NCBI GenBank assembly: GCA_034770075.1
Contig: CM068382.1
Span: 4,402,001-4,466,000 of the forward strand
DNA length: 64,000 bases
DNA from: Aralia elata
Taxonomy: Eukaryota > Streptophyta > Magnoliopsida > Apiales > Araliaceae
Direction: 5' to 3'
The notes below the pieces were generated by a model. That model had not been told where the DNA came from and made no database searches. It saw only the letters and a list, made by a program, of their open reading frames with translations. Shown in pieces: positions 33,280 through 44,700 of the stretch; the stretch's first letter is position 1, and the number at the start of each line of letters is the position of its first letter. The translations under genes were made by a program, and so were the position numbers.

Positions 33280-33822
33280 ACACACTGTTCAATTTAGTTT
33301 TCTGTTATCTGTTTTGTTTAATTTTCCTGCATTTAGAGCCACTTTTGATCTAAGTTGTCTGAATTATCAAATAGAGTTGGAGTCATTCTCTTGTTTTCTC
33401 CGTCCTCTTACTATCTTGTTTACTGATAATGGGATACCAAATTTTTGTTATTACTAATGTGGCAGAGCTATATTAGACCGGGCAAAAAGTGAATTTGAGT
33501 TAGTTATGAATTATAAAATATGGTTATAGTTCTAAACTAAAATTATCTAACTTGTTTTTAATATGAGTTATGTTAGTTGGAATTATACTTATTTTTTAAA
33601 TTTTAAGCTTATTATTATTTTGCCAATAAAATAAATTATTTTAATATATTATTTTTTTATCTTCCTTTACCTTCTCTCCTAAACTTTTTCATACATTCTC
33701 TCTCTCTCTCTAAAAAAATCTATACTCAATTTAGTTCACACTTTCTCTAAAAGTTTTAGTCTCTCTAAAATCTTTATAACACTCAAATTTTTGTACTCTA
33801 TAATTTTTACAAGGCAACAAGA
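33280..33822. other. eL22 3' UTR and spacer
   Basis: The eL22 3' UTR probably runs to about 33460. Then follows CT- and AT-rich low-complexity sequence including (CT)n at about 33698-33710. Nothing else is recognised. Confidence 0.5.
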
Positions 33823-35275
33823 GAAATTATTACATTGTGGTTGTTCACTTTTAAACATTTGATAATTAAATTTTAAGAATTTAATTTTAACCAATCAAAT
33901 AAATTAATTTTTTTTATTTAAGCCATTCTGTTGAATTTATGTAACGGTCGTCAAATTGATTCACAAGCTTTCATATGTGGCACAAAAAAAAATGTAAAAA
34001 TTAAATAAAAAAGAATGTCTTCGATTTTATATTTTTTTTCTCTCTCCTTCCTCCTTCCTCATCTGGGTCTCTTCCTTACTCATTTGGGTTTAATTTTGAT
34101 GGCTAATTTTTCATCTCACCATCTTTAACCCTTTCAAAACTAAGATCTATCTTTTATTACTCATGTTTTGTATAAACAATTTAAAGAAAGTTAGGATTTC
34201 AATTTGGGATAGTTTATTTGAATGAATGACAGATGGATAATGGGGGATTTTCAATTGTTATCGTGAGATGGCGGAAAGACTTACAGTTTGGGAGATGGAT
34301 GTGTCTCGAAAGTCGTGAAAAGGATGAATCATTTACAGTTGCTCCACTTCGGTAATGATGGTGATGATTTTTCCCCTTGTTCATAACTTCAACCTTTAGT
34401 GATTATAGGATTTCTCTTAGTCCTTCACCTCAACATTATAAAATGCAGATCTACATCTTCTTCCTCATATTTCTATGCAATTAATTTCAAAAAGAAGTTT
34501 TAAGTTTTAATTTGAGATGATAGATTCTTTTGATTTTAGTTGGGATTCATCATATTAGGGTTCATAAGATTTGCGTTATCTTAGAAGAACAAAAAGGAAA
34601 AATAGAAGAAAAAGAAGAAAACCCTAAGAAAATTTCAAACCAAACCTAGCCAAATCCATCAATTGGAGCTCAATAACCACTGGATTTTGTTCATTAACCA
34701 TTGCCGAGCAAATTGAGACTAGATGCAACACCAAACTCAAAAGGGAATCAAAACCATCATTGAGGAACTACTCTGTTTTGGTTAGTGAGCTTGGATACTA
34801 CTTGGCCCTTTTCTTCATCAAATAATGTCTATATCCCTTCTAATCAGCTCCAAATTAATAATGTTATCAATTAATTGCATTAATTTATCCTTTAAACTTG
34901 ATTATAATGTGTTTAGTACTCTTTGGGTTTGGTGAAAAATGGTTTTGACGAAGAAGAAAAAGAAACCCAGATCAAGAAGATAGTCAATTATTTATTTTTG
35001 AAAAATTTATTATTATTCTCTTGACATGTAACTAATGTTTTGATATGTTTTATTTATTTATTCAGGTTTTTAATTATTTTTTACCACGTACGTATTGTTT
35101 TAATTTTTGTATTTAGTTTTGATTGCCACGTAGATAAAAATTTGACGGCCGTTCAACGTATTTAACAAAGTGGTTCAATTATAAATTTTTAAATAATGTA
35201 GTGGGCTGATTGTATATTTTTAAAATTCAGTTGCCAAATGTTTAAAAGTAGACAATCACAGTGGGGTAATCTTTC
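33823..35275. mobile_element. Long-TIR (MULE-like) non-autonomous element
   Basis: Two inverted arms of about 190 bp (about 33823-34010 and 35085-35275) can be aligned by eye: the outer block sharing 'cttttaaacattt', and an inner block sharing 'aacggycgtcaaattt' and 'cgtggca'-like words. The interior, about 1.07 kb (34010-35085), is unrelated to the arms and has no long ORF, but has less AT-rich patches near 34240-34380. Long inverted repeats around unrelated filler fit a Mutator-like element, possibly with captured sequence. No 9-bp duplication was found, so the class is inferred. Confidence 0.6.
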
Positions 35276-36806
35276 TTTTTGTTATTTTTATAACAAACCC
35301 TATCTAAATGTTTTATACTCTCTAAAATTTTTATAACTCTCTCTCCCTCTCAATTTTTTTTTAATACTCTCTTTAAATATTTATTTTCTCTCTATAAAAT
35401 TTATTTGTCTCTAAATTTTGTCGGGTTAATTTTTTTAATTACATTTTAGGTTACGGTTATTCAACAGAAAACTCAAGGTGTTTAATTGCTGAAAATTTCC
35501 TTTTATTAACAGTGCACGAAACTATTTCTTTTTATTGGTGACAGTTTCTTTTTGTTAATCCTTTTATTTTTTGTTTAAAGTCTGTTTGGATTTTTATTTG
35601 GCCAACTTTGTGGTTAATAAATCATATACTTCCAAAGGCGTTTTGAACGTTTCAACATAAAAATCCGTCACTTTTACAAGGGAATTATTATTTTTTCAAA
35701 GTAAAATTAATATTTTTATAAGATCTAACTCACGTGATTGTAGGTTCTATATTCATGTGAGGGTCGAAATCAATTAACCAGTGAGGACTTATTTTTTTTT
35801 TAAAAAATATAGGTCCAAATTTTAACCAACTTAAATAATTTAAAATAATTATCGTCAATTCAAATTGACCCCCCAATTTATTAATTAAATTGCCGGGTCT
35901 AGTGTGTGTTGAATTCGAAAGGGAAAAAATGGGGGTTCAGTGGTTTTGGAGTTGTGACTTTTGAGTGCTAAGCGTTGGGTTTGATGGCTTTGTAGCATTA
36001 TTGGCTTTTGGTCGATTTTTTTTAGTTACAGTGACGATGCTATTATTACTAAGCGCAAGGAAAAGAAAATACATAAAATTGAATAAGGGTAAAATTGTCA
36101 TAAAATTAGAATTTACCTATATTTTTCTTATATTTTGCATTGGTTTTGACAAATACTGTGGAAATAAAAATTAGAATTTGTCAAAAATAAAAAATTTAAA
36201 TAATTTATATATATGGTGAAGAAAAAAGTCGTAGTAGTTGTAGAGGTGATGGTATCATTCATCCCCTCTCATTAGTCATTAGTAGGTGGGAGAATTTTAA
36301 TGGGCTGGCTCTCCTATAATTAATTATACTAATCACTTCCTTGAACATGTGAATGTGATTTATTTTCACTCGATATGACTGACGCCCATAAGTGAAAAGG
36401 ATGTAGACCAGACTTACTTCTTGATGCAACAAGTGTAGGTATCAAATAAATATAGTGCTTACATCTCCATGATGCGCAAACCAAATACAATTTAAAACTT
36501 TAAATTGTAATGTTATTGAGATGTACTTCCACCTCATTTTAAAGTCGGACAAAAGTTCAAGCGCATGAATTTCCACAATACTAACTAAACTCGGGCTAAT
36601 TGCACCAAGGGAGTCCATAGAAAAATTCCTAAATTACTCCAACCAACATAAAGCTATGCCAATCCAAGAGAAAAACATTAACTGAAGGAATGTGTGTGTT
36701 CAAAAGAGGCACACAAAAATGATCAACACCTATAGCTTTGATAATCATAGAGAGAAGCAGCATTATCATCCACACCTGTATTTTCACCTCAACCACAAAT
36801 CCTTCC
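35276..36806. other. Spacer and PHR2 3' UTR
   Basis: AT-rich spacer. About 36600-36806 is the likely 3' UTR of the minus-strand PHR2 gene. A short plus-strand frame at about 35965-36174 has no family resemblance and is not called. Confidence 0.5.
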
Positions 36807-39800
36807 TCAAGCAACGGCACCTGTACAAGCTGTAACTGGAGCAGCATTTTGTTGTTTCGCTGAACTATATTTCTTAGTGATGAATCTAAAGAACATGAGA
36901 AGAAAACATTAGCGGAGTAGTTGCAATGGAATATGCACAATTCACTGTACAGTTATAATGGAAAAAGGCACAATTCAAAGGGACCTACTAATATAAGTTA
37001 GGATTGAAGTCGACAGGCGACTTTTCTGGCTATCACATGAGTTTAAAAAATGGGAACAATGTGGAACCAAGGCTGGCAAAAATGTTTATCTGGGTTTGAT
37101 ATATAGGTCAAAAAAACTACTCAGATGAGTATATGTGATCAAGTTACCTGAAGAAATCCCTCCACAACAGCTCATACATCAACCAATTCATCCCAGTGTC
37201 AGATGAGCCACTACCACCGCCATCCTTCCGATTTGAGGCAGCAGAAATTGTTCTGTAGATCACATATTATAATCCAAAGTGAGGACATGTTGAATAGCCT
37301 CAATTTAAACAATCTCCCGTGGAAAGAGAAATTCAAATCCAAGTATACCTGGAAGCAGACTTCTTAAGCTCATCAAACATGGAACGTGGAGAAAGGCATC
37401 CCATAGCCAGCCATGGTGAGATTTTGCAGGAAAAGTTTGCACCATATATGCTATCATTACTACCATCCTTGCTCCCCTTATGTGGTTGTGCTTGGCATTC
37501 AGCAGCAAATTTTGTAAGTCTCTGCAATGCTTCAGTCTCCCCACCCACCAGAGAAGCATTAGCAGCCGGTTTCCCATCCTACATAAAAGCAAACAGCTGC
37601 ATCATACTGGTGGCCAAAAGCAAGACAAAACATGTTGAAAATTTTCCTTTTAAAAAATAATAGTAATAATTATCAACACTTAGTTGAGCTATATGGCCAG
37701 AAAGCAACCACAAGGGGTTAGCTCAAGTGATAGTGAGCAGTGATAAGTGCATTTCAAGGTGTCATGGATCCAATACTCTGCAATGGCAATGATCTCCTAT
37801 TGGGCCACCCAAACACATTTTACTATGGTCTTACACCGGTGTACATGATTAGTGGGGTATTGCATGCAACTGGTGGTTTACCCAGTGCACAAGTAGTGGC
37901 GGTGGGTTCCTTCATCATCAAATAACTATATGTCAGAAAGCCAGACATGCTCAACCCACCAGACAACACAAGCATGACACAATATATAAAATATTCAATT
38001 GATGGTAGTATTTTAATAATCCAAAGATATATAATGGAAATTGCTACAATCTCCGGATGTCTGATTATATTCAGCTCTCTTGCCAATGATGTTAAATTGT
38101 TTTCCTGTTCTTACCCACTACTCAGTGCTTTCAACTTGCATTAGGTGGATCTACAGAAGTTCTTTTTAGGGTCCACAAACCTTCAGCAGGATTCATGGGT
38201 CATACCTAAGGTCCAGCTCCTTCAGGTGATCTGACTAGATTGACACATTTTCTGTATTTGGATTTTGTTAGCCTAGTGAGTTATTTCCTCTTGTATAATG
38301 GATTCCAGTGCTGTACAGGTTTTGTGGGGCAATAATATGTAAGAATTCTGGTATATTCAGTTATTCACCTTAGTAGTGAAACTTCTTGCTTGTTTTCGCA
38401 CGAGGAAATAGACCTTGAAGCTGTACTAGGTAAACCTCATATCTGAGGGTGCTTTCAGCTTTGTGATTGCTAGTACTTAACATCTAACCAGATTAATAAT
38501 CTAGATGCAAGAACAAAGGCCTTCTACGACTAAACAATTAATTTAAGCTTCATTGAAGGTATAGTTCTCTCTTGTTATTCGTTTCTATCAGTAATAAAAG
38601 CCCAGTGCCAAAAAGGGTGTAAAGTTGGTTGCTCCTTTCCTCTACACCGTGTGTCACCCCCTCTAGCACTTTCTGTCTCCATCTTTCAGCTTTGCAGAGA
38701 AGACTACTACGGCAGTTGAGACTTACCCAAAGCCTCGCCTTTAAAGGTTAGGATCTTATCTATAAGTAGTTTAAGAAGCAGTTTGCCTCTCTTTGGATTC
38801 TCATGCTTCTTGTTTCAGAATGTTCAAACAAAGGAACTTAACTTTTAATGTTTAAAAGGCAACTTTTTGGTGAATTTACAGCATTATTACCGAGAACCAT
38901 AATCTTTTTTTTGCCAATATCCCCTCTTATAATTTATTGAAGGAATGACACTAAGAAAATGAAATGAAAAAATTGAGGATATGATATTCATGAATCCTTA
39001 TGTTATGAGTCACAGAACTTATCAAAGTCCAAATACCTATTTTTTAAGACTTGTGATGATATAAAAATCCGTACTGTTTTCCCTCTCTTTTTAAGTTTTA
39101 ACTTTTAAGTAGCTGTTTACCAATTTACTACTTTTTTATCCTTCCTTTTTTTTTTTCCAATACAGTTTTAAACAGCATCAGGAACAAGTTTAGAATGCCA
39201 CAAAAAGAGTCGAACAAGAATTACTACTCAAAGAAAACTACTATATTCCATGATAATAACTGTCAAAGGATAAGGCTCCTTACTTTCAGTTTCAAGGAAA
39301 ATAAATTCAAGGAAAACTGGTTATAGACTGAAAAGTGTAAGTAATTTTTAGGAAAAGTAAGGGTAAATGTGCAATGACCCAGAAAATTGTTGAGCAGCTT
39401 TTCATAGTCAGAACTAAACAACCAGAAAATGGTGTGAAGCAAATAAAGTTTTTTTTTTTGAAAGCAAGCAAATGAAGTTTAAATGACCATATGAACTCAA
39501 AATACACGGTCATTTAAAGAACCAACTAGCACCCAAAAAAAATAGTAAATAAAAGCTCAACTGCATATATAGCATAGAATTAAAACATATACAATTTAGC
39601 AAACGAAAATTGTACCTGTGCAGTTGTTGCGGCTGGGTTAAGACCCAAATCAACCAAAGATGGAACCTCCCCAGGCTCCACATCTCCTGTACTAGGCAAC
39701 CTTCTCAACTGATCCAATGCTGCAATTGTCTTCCTGACCTCCAAACCCTGAACTTTCTCCCTAAATCCACCATAATTAGTTGGCATATCCTCCAATTTAA

Positions 39801-40566
39801 AGGGTAAATCGTCAACATGATACAACGTACTTCCCCAAAAGTACTTAACCTCCAAGCCTTCATCTTTCATTGCCGCCTCAATTTTCTCCTCAGCCTTAAC
39901 CTCATCACGAGAGACCTCTCTGTGAGAATAAACAGCTTCCGCCCCAACCGCCTTCGCCAGTTCCACTAAAACCGACTCGGGCTTACCAATTCTCACCACA
40001 AGGTCAGACCCTTTTGCCTGAAGATTCTTCCTCAAGTCCGAAACAGATTCAATCAGGAATTTGGCCCGATAAGGACCCGTCTTATCAAACCCAGAAGAAG
40101 ATTTTCCATAATCTGTCGGGTCAAAGCAGTAAACCGGAAGAACAGACATGGATTCATTATTGGCTGAAGTGAGGCACTCGTTATCATTGACTCGGAGATC
40201 ATTTCGGAACCAAACGATGGAAGCTCGGCGGAGTCCAGCGGCGTTGGAAGGGTCAGAAGGGCGGCGAGGGTTTAGAGAAAGAGGGTTTTGCAGAGGATTC
40301 GCAGAGACGGTGGACTTGAAGAACGGTCTTTGAGGGGCGAGAGAAGAGGAGGAGAGAGAGAGGTTGGATATAGAAGAGATTTGGGTGGGTATTTTCACAA
40401 TGTTTGGGTGAGAGGAGAAAAGGGAAGAGATTTTGGGTGGGATAAGGAAATGGGTTGGCAGTATTTTAGAGAGAGAAAGTGAGATTGAGGCAATGGGGAG
40501 TTGGTTTTGGTCTTCTGATTGTGTTTGGGATTCTGGGTTTTCTGGTGTTTGGGGTTTGGAATCCAT
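36807..40566 (-). CDS. PHR2: PHR2, photolyase/blue-light receptor-like protein
   Basis: Member of the DNA photolyase/cryptochrome family, annotated in Arabidopsis as blue-light photoreceptor PHR2. Its biochemical activity is poorly known. Exons in transcript order: 40566-39616, 37578-37349, 37252-37148, 36885-36807, giving 454 residues (Arabidopsis about 447). Residues 1 to about 110 are Ser/Pro-rich and transit-peptide-like. The antenna-type N-terminal photolyase domain starts at RRASIVWFRNDLRVNDNECL and runs to about 290. YGANFSCKISPWLAMGCLSPR and NWLMYELLWRDFFRFITKKY mark the start of the FAD-binding domain, which then stops soon after at TACTGAVA: the C-terminal half of that domain is absent, as in other PHR2 proteins. 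The start is the first ATG (MDSKPQ). The longer open frame upstream has no ATG. Intron 1 is about 2 kb and holds a SINE. Confidence 0.95.
37706..37925 (+). mobile_element. tRNA-derived SINE in PHR2 intron 1
   Basis: A 220-bp insert flanked by near-identical 16-17-bp duplications (CTATATGGCCAGAAAGC at 37689-37705, CTATATGTCAGAAAGC at 37926-37941). An A-box-like GGGTTAGCTCAAGTGA lies near the 5' end (from about 37715) and a degenerate B-box-like GTCATGGATCCAATAC about 40 bp further. AAGGGGTTAGCTCAAGTG is a common plant SINE head. It lies antisense to PHR2. The 87-aa frame across it on the minus strand is not a gene. Confidence 0.75.
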
Positions 40567-41755
40567 TTTCTCTGGTTGTTGGGAGGGAGGGAGGGAGGGA
40601 GAAATGAATGAAAGAGGGGAGGATGAATATGATGATAAGCCATTGTCTGTTTGTTTCTTCTCCTTTATTAGTGTTTGGTTATTTGGATTAGTCAGTGTTT
40701 GGTGTATGACTGCGGCACTGAGCTGCACCTAACTCTTGCTACCTACCACCGTACACATTTGGCAAAGAATGTATGGTAATTTATAATCAAAATTAGGTAC
40801 AATTTAAATTACCGTTCTTGTTAAACGCATATTAAAGATGGATGTTGATTGTGTCTTAAATTGGGCTGGAATTATATTCATAATGTTTGACTTTACATAA
40901 ATATCGGAGTAACCCAAATGAAAGAAAACTTGAGATAGTGATGAAAGCGAAACACTTGCGTCCACAAAACATGTTTGATTTTTGGGCCTCATTTATATGT
41001 GTGATGATAGTTCATCTTTGTACTAATTAATGTCCTTTTTTTCCTTCACTGATATCTGTTTTTGTCGCATTTTATCATAAAAAAAGGAAGACTTTTTTCT
41101 TTTAATCTAACGGTGCAAAACAAAATTCTGATTAGGTTCAATTAGATTTCAGGGCTTGGTCAATGTTTTCCAACTTCCATGAGTCCCAGTTTTAACCAAG
41201 TTAAATTGCTACTACTTTATAAGGAATTCTTTTCAAGTTGTCGAGGCAGTCATCAATCAGATCTTTTTGTAAAAAGCATGAATGATTATTATATTATATA
41301 TAGACGTGAGCAAATCAAGAATGAGAAATTTTCCAAAATGTGCCAACATAAACCTTGTTGGGCTTTTTGGTTTAAAGTTTAGAAGAAAGAACAGAACTTC
41401 CAATCCACGAGCAATGTGCTGGCAACGCTAAGAAAGTATCATACAAGTATTTTAGTATCTAACAGAAGATAGGAATACGGGAGGCATGGAGTTGTTAAAA
41501 CCTTAATTTATCAGTTGTTCTCGTTACCTAATTAATTCACCTAATTCTATAAGCATCAAGCCACAGCTTACAAATATTACATTATGAAAACATTAGCACT
41601 CGATATTTAACCAGCAATAAATAAACTTAGCCGGAATTAGACATCGCTATTTTTGACGTCTGTAACCATGTTGCCAAAATGGACTAGCAAGGCTGGACCA
41701 CCTTGCAATGATTTGTATGGAGAGCTTCAAAATCAGGGAGAATGAATTCAATTTA
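40567..41755. other. PHR2 upstream region and GCP4 3' flank
   Basis: 40567 to about 41100 is the PHR2 leader and promoter (minus strand), including a CT-rich tract just upstream of the ATG. 41400-41755 is the probable 3' UTR of GCP4. No other gene or repeat is recognised. Confidence 0.5.
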
Positions 41756-44700
41756 TCAATGCAAAACTGGGAGGGTTGGGCGTGGTCTTACAACATTTAG
41801 CACACCTCTAGCAGTTGCCTGTTACACAGAATTAACAGTTATAAGAATCTTAGTTGTCATGAAGCAACTTGAAGAAATATGTAAAAGGCAATTAAACAGA
41901 TCTACCTCAAAGAAGGAATTGAAGTTGAGACGTAATAGGAATCGCCTAAGAAATGGGGCTCTCTGACTTCCGGCAAGCCTGCTACTACGCAATATTGTGT
42001 ATAGGGAGTTCGATTTCTTGTTAAATTCCTGAAGGAACAAAAGTTTAATGGTGAAATATAATAATAAAAGTAATGATAGTGCTTTGATGTTTGGGCATGA
42101 CCACAATCTGAATATACGCAAACAAAATTACTCAAAGCATGTTATTACTACATAGCATATGCAATGACACCAAGGATCATGAATGCTGATCTTAAGCTTG
42201 AACACACAAGAAGTAATGGGTTAATGCCGTTGTAATATACTCGACAGATATACACCGTACACAATTCCCACTTGTGTCAAGTTGATCATATATCAAAATA
42301 TTGCTCATGAGAAGTGGCAACATGCTTACTTGGAAGAATCAGCATGCCATATTTATTAGCAGCATTCAACTACACAAGTAATTATACGGGACAAACACAA
42401 TCAATTTACCTCAGTTATATGCTCCAGTTCGACAGTATTTGCACTACTTTCTTGGTTCTCAATCTTCCAGCAAAACTGCAGGCAGAGCTTCATTATGCCA
42501 TCTAGAATTCTCGAAACAGAACCAATGTCCAAGAAAGATTGTGAAATTAAAGCTGATAAGTACCTGCAGGATATATTAATAATATAATTATTTGACAAAG
42601 TAAAGTTAAAACCAAATTATGCTTTGAAAATCAGAAGAGCTAGAAATGGCTACCATATGAAACTGAGAATATCACTTTATTAACTAATAGTATAAGTTAA
42701 AGATGATCCAAAAATACAATGAAGATAAGGAGAAACATCTGCTATTTTTCTTACATCATTCAGAGTAAGCAATACTATAGGATGTCATATATGCTACCAG
42801 GATCCTTTGCTAAAACCTTCGGAGGTTTAAGGTTCATCCCCTTGTGTGATGAGTAAAGTTGAGGGGAATGATGAACATAAAGAACAAAGAACGAATTACA
42901 TAAATGTCCAGAACAGCAAAATCATCTGGGGCACAAAAAGTTTGATACCATCAATTACAACGAAGAAGCAGGGAGTATCATACTCTCATGATGGCGAAGT
43001 AGCCATGCAAAGTATGCAAGATTGACCAATGTATGTGGTAGCCTCATCTCATGGCATAGAGAACAATACAGTAACAGCTATAAAATCATGAACTAATTCA
43101 ACAAAGATGCTCTCTAAATCCAACAATGAAAAGGCTGTGCACTTTGCACCAAGAACTCATAATTGAAGGCATAGATTCACAGTTCTTCTTGCATAGCCTG
43201 TCCCAAGCTAGTATAAAGAAGGGTTGTGTAAGGTGTTATGAGCCATCAGTCTTTATTAAAATTAGCCATCTCTAATGTAAATGAAATTCAGACGATTTCC
43301 CTTAAATTTCAATGTAGTTATTTACATATTCTTCTGCATCTAAAATGTAATTCAAAAAAGAAAAAGAAAAAGTAAACAGTGTGACATCTAAATGTGCTAT
43401 CAGCACATCATTAAGTCCGAGTCACATATATAGTTCTGAAAGATGACACTAAATTCAGGAAAGACAGTAACATAATCATCATTTTAATCCAACATATATT
43501 AACTCAGAATCCAGATGCAATGATAATCCTTCCACTTGTAACTTACTCTTGATGGAAGCCCACCAATTCAGTGAAATCACGAGAATCCTGAATATGAGCT
43601 TGCAAAATGTTCCACTGAGATTCTATCACGTCCACCTGAAGAGGAAAGGGAAACTTTTAAGCTGAATGCATAACTATCAAAACAGAAGTAAAATTACAAG
43701 GATTCTAACGTGTCATAGTGATGCTTGGAAGTTAGAACCATGTGCAACCCATTTAGACCCTTATTGGTGCACCTTAATGGAACTGACTCTCTTGGCAACC
43801 ATGCCTTTCTTTGAGACGTGTTCGATCATATACTATGTTCTATATAAGTTTATATTCTACTAGTTCCATAGATACTGCTCTGGCCCACATGTCGGGAAGC
43901 GGGTGGGGAGTTTACTTTACAAGTCCCCACCACTACTCTAATAGTTACTTAGTTAGGTACCCTTTTGGAGTTGGTGTTTGGGTTAGACTAATGAGCTGTA
44001 TCATAATTTGAAAGAAAAATAAGAGGACAAAGCATTACATGGGTACTTCTAGAATGAAGAACTGAAATCAACGAGAGCAACTTAAAAGAACCCAAATTAT
44101 CAAAATTGATGCCTTGCCTATTTTGTTGATTTCTACTACCCAAGAAGCCCACAATCAACACCTTAAACCTTTCTCCCTACCACTCAAAATCATGAAGGAA
44201 AAGAAGGTTGCTCTTCAGTACCTCTGCTCACATTTGTCCTGAATTTCCTGAAATCAAAAATCTTCAAGCATGACAAAGTTAAGTATTGCCCATCCAATAT
44301 TAGGCCTATTATATCCCATCATCCAAAAAAGATCGCGGAATCAAAGCTTGCAAGCAAGTTACCTGCACTTCTCTTTTTTTCTTTTTTCTTTTTTTTTTCT
44401 CTCTCTATTCTCTCTTTTTTTTTTCCTCTCCAAAACTCGTTCAGTAAAGGGAGAACTACTATTATAGTACAAATAATGCACATCATGTGTCACATGGTGT
44501 TATAAAGCTACCGTTTTCACTTTTCATATTTCTAACTTTTCACACCTTTCAATTTATTATTCTTATGAAGATATCCATTGCATCGTATTTACAGCAAACA
44601 GAGACGGTTAAGGATATATATACACACAACAATTCCTCCTTAGATAAAGAGAGAAGACCTCGTGCTACATTAGCTACATTTTCTATGATTTACTGTGAAG

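Noticed and set aside
37714..37780. Possible tRNA gene (TAGCTCAAGTG-like A box)
   Set aside because: No cloverleaf can be drawn, the B box is degenerate, and the flanking long duplications identify a SINE.
37823..38086. 87-residue minus-strand ORF in PHR2 intron 1
   Set aside because: It overlaps the SINE body and its right duplication. No protein-like features beyond chance hydrophobicity.
40567..40728. Extension of PHR2 to an upstream start at 40728
   Set aside because: The open frame continues upstream but its first codon is GTG. The first ATG is at 40566, matching the family's usual length.
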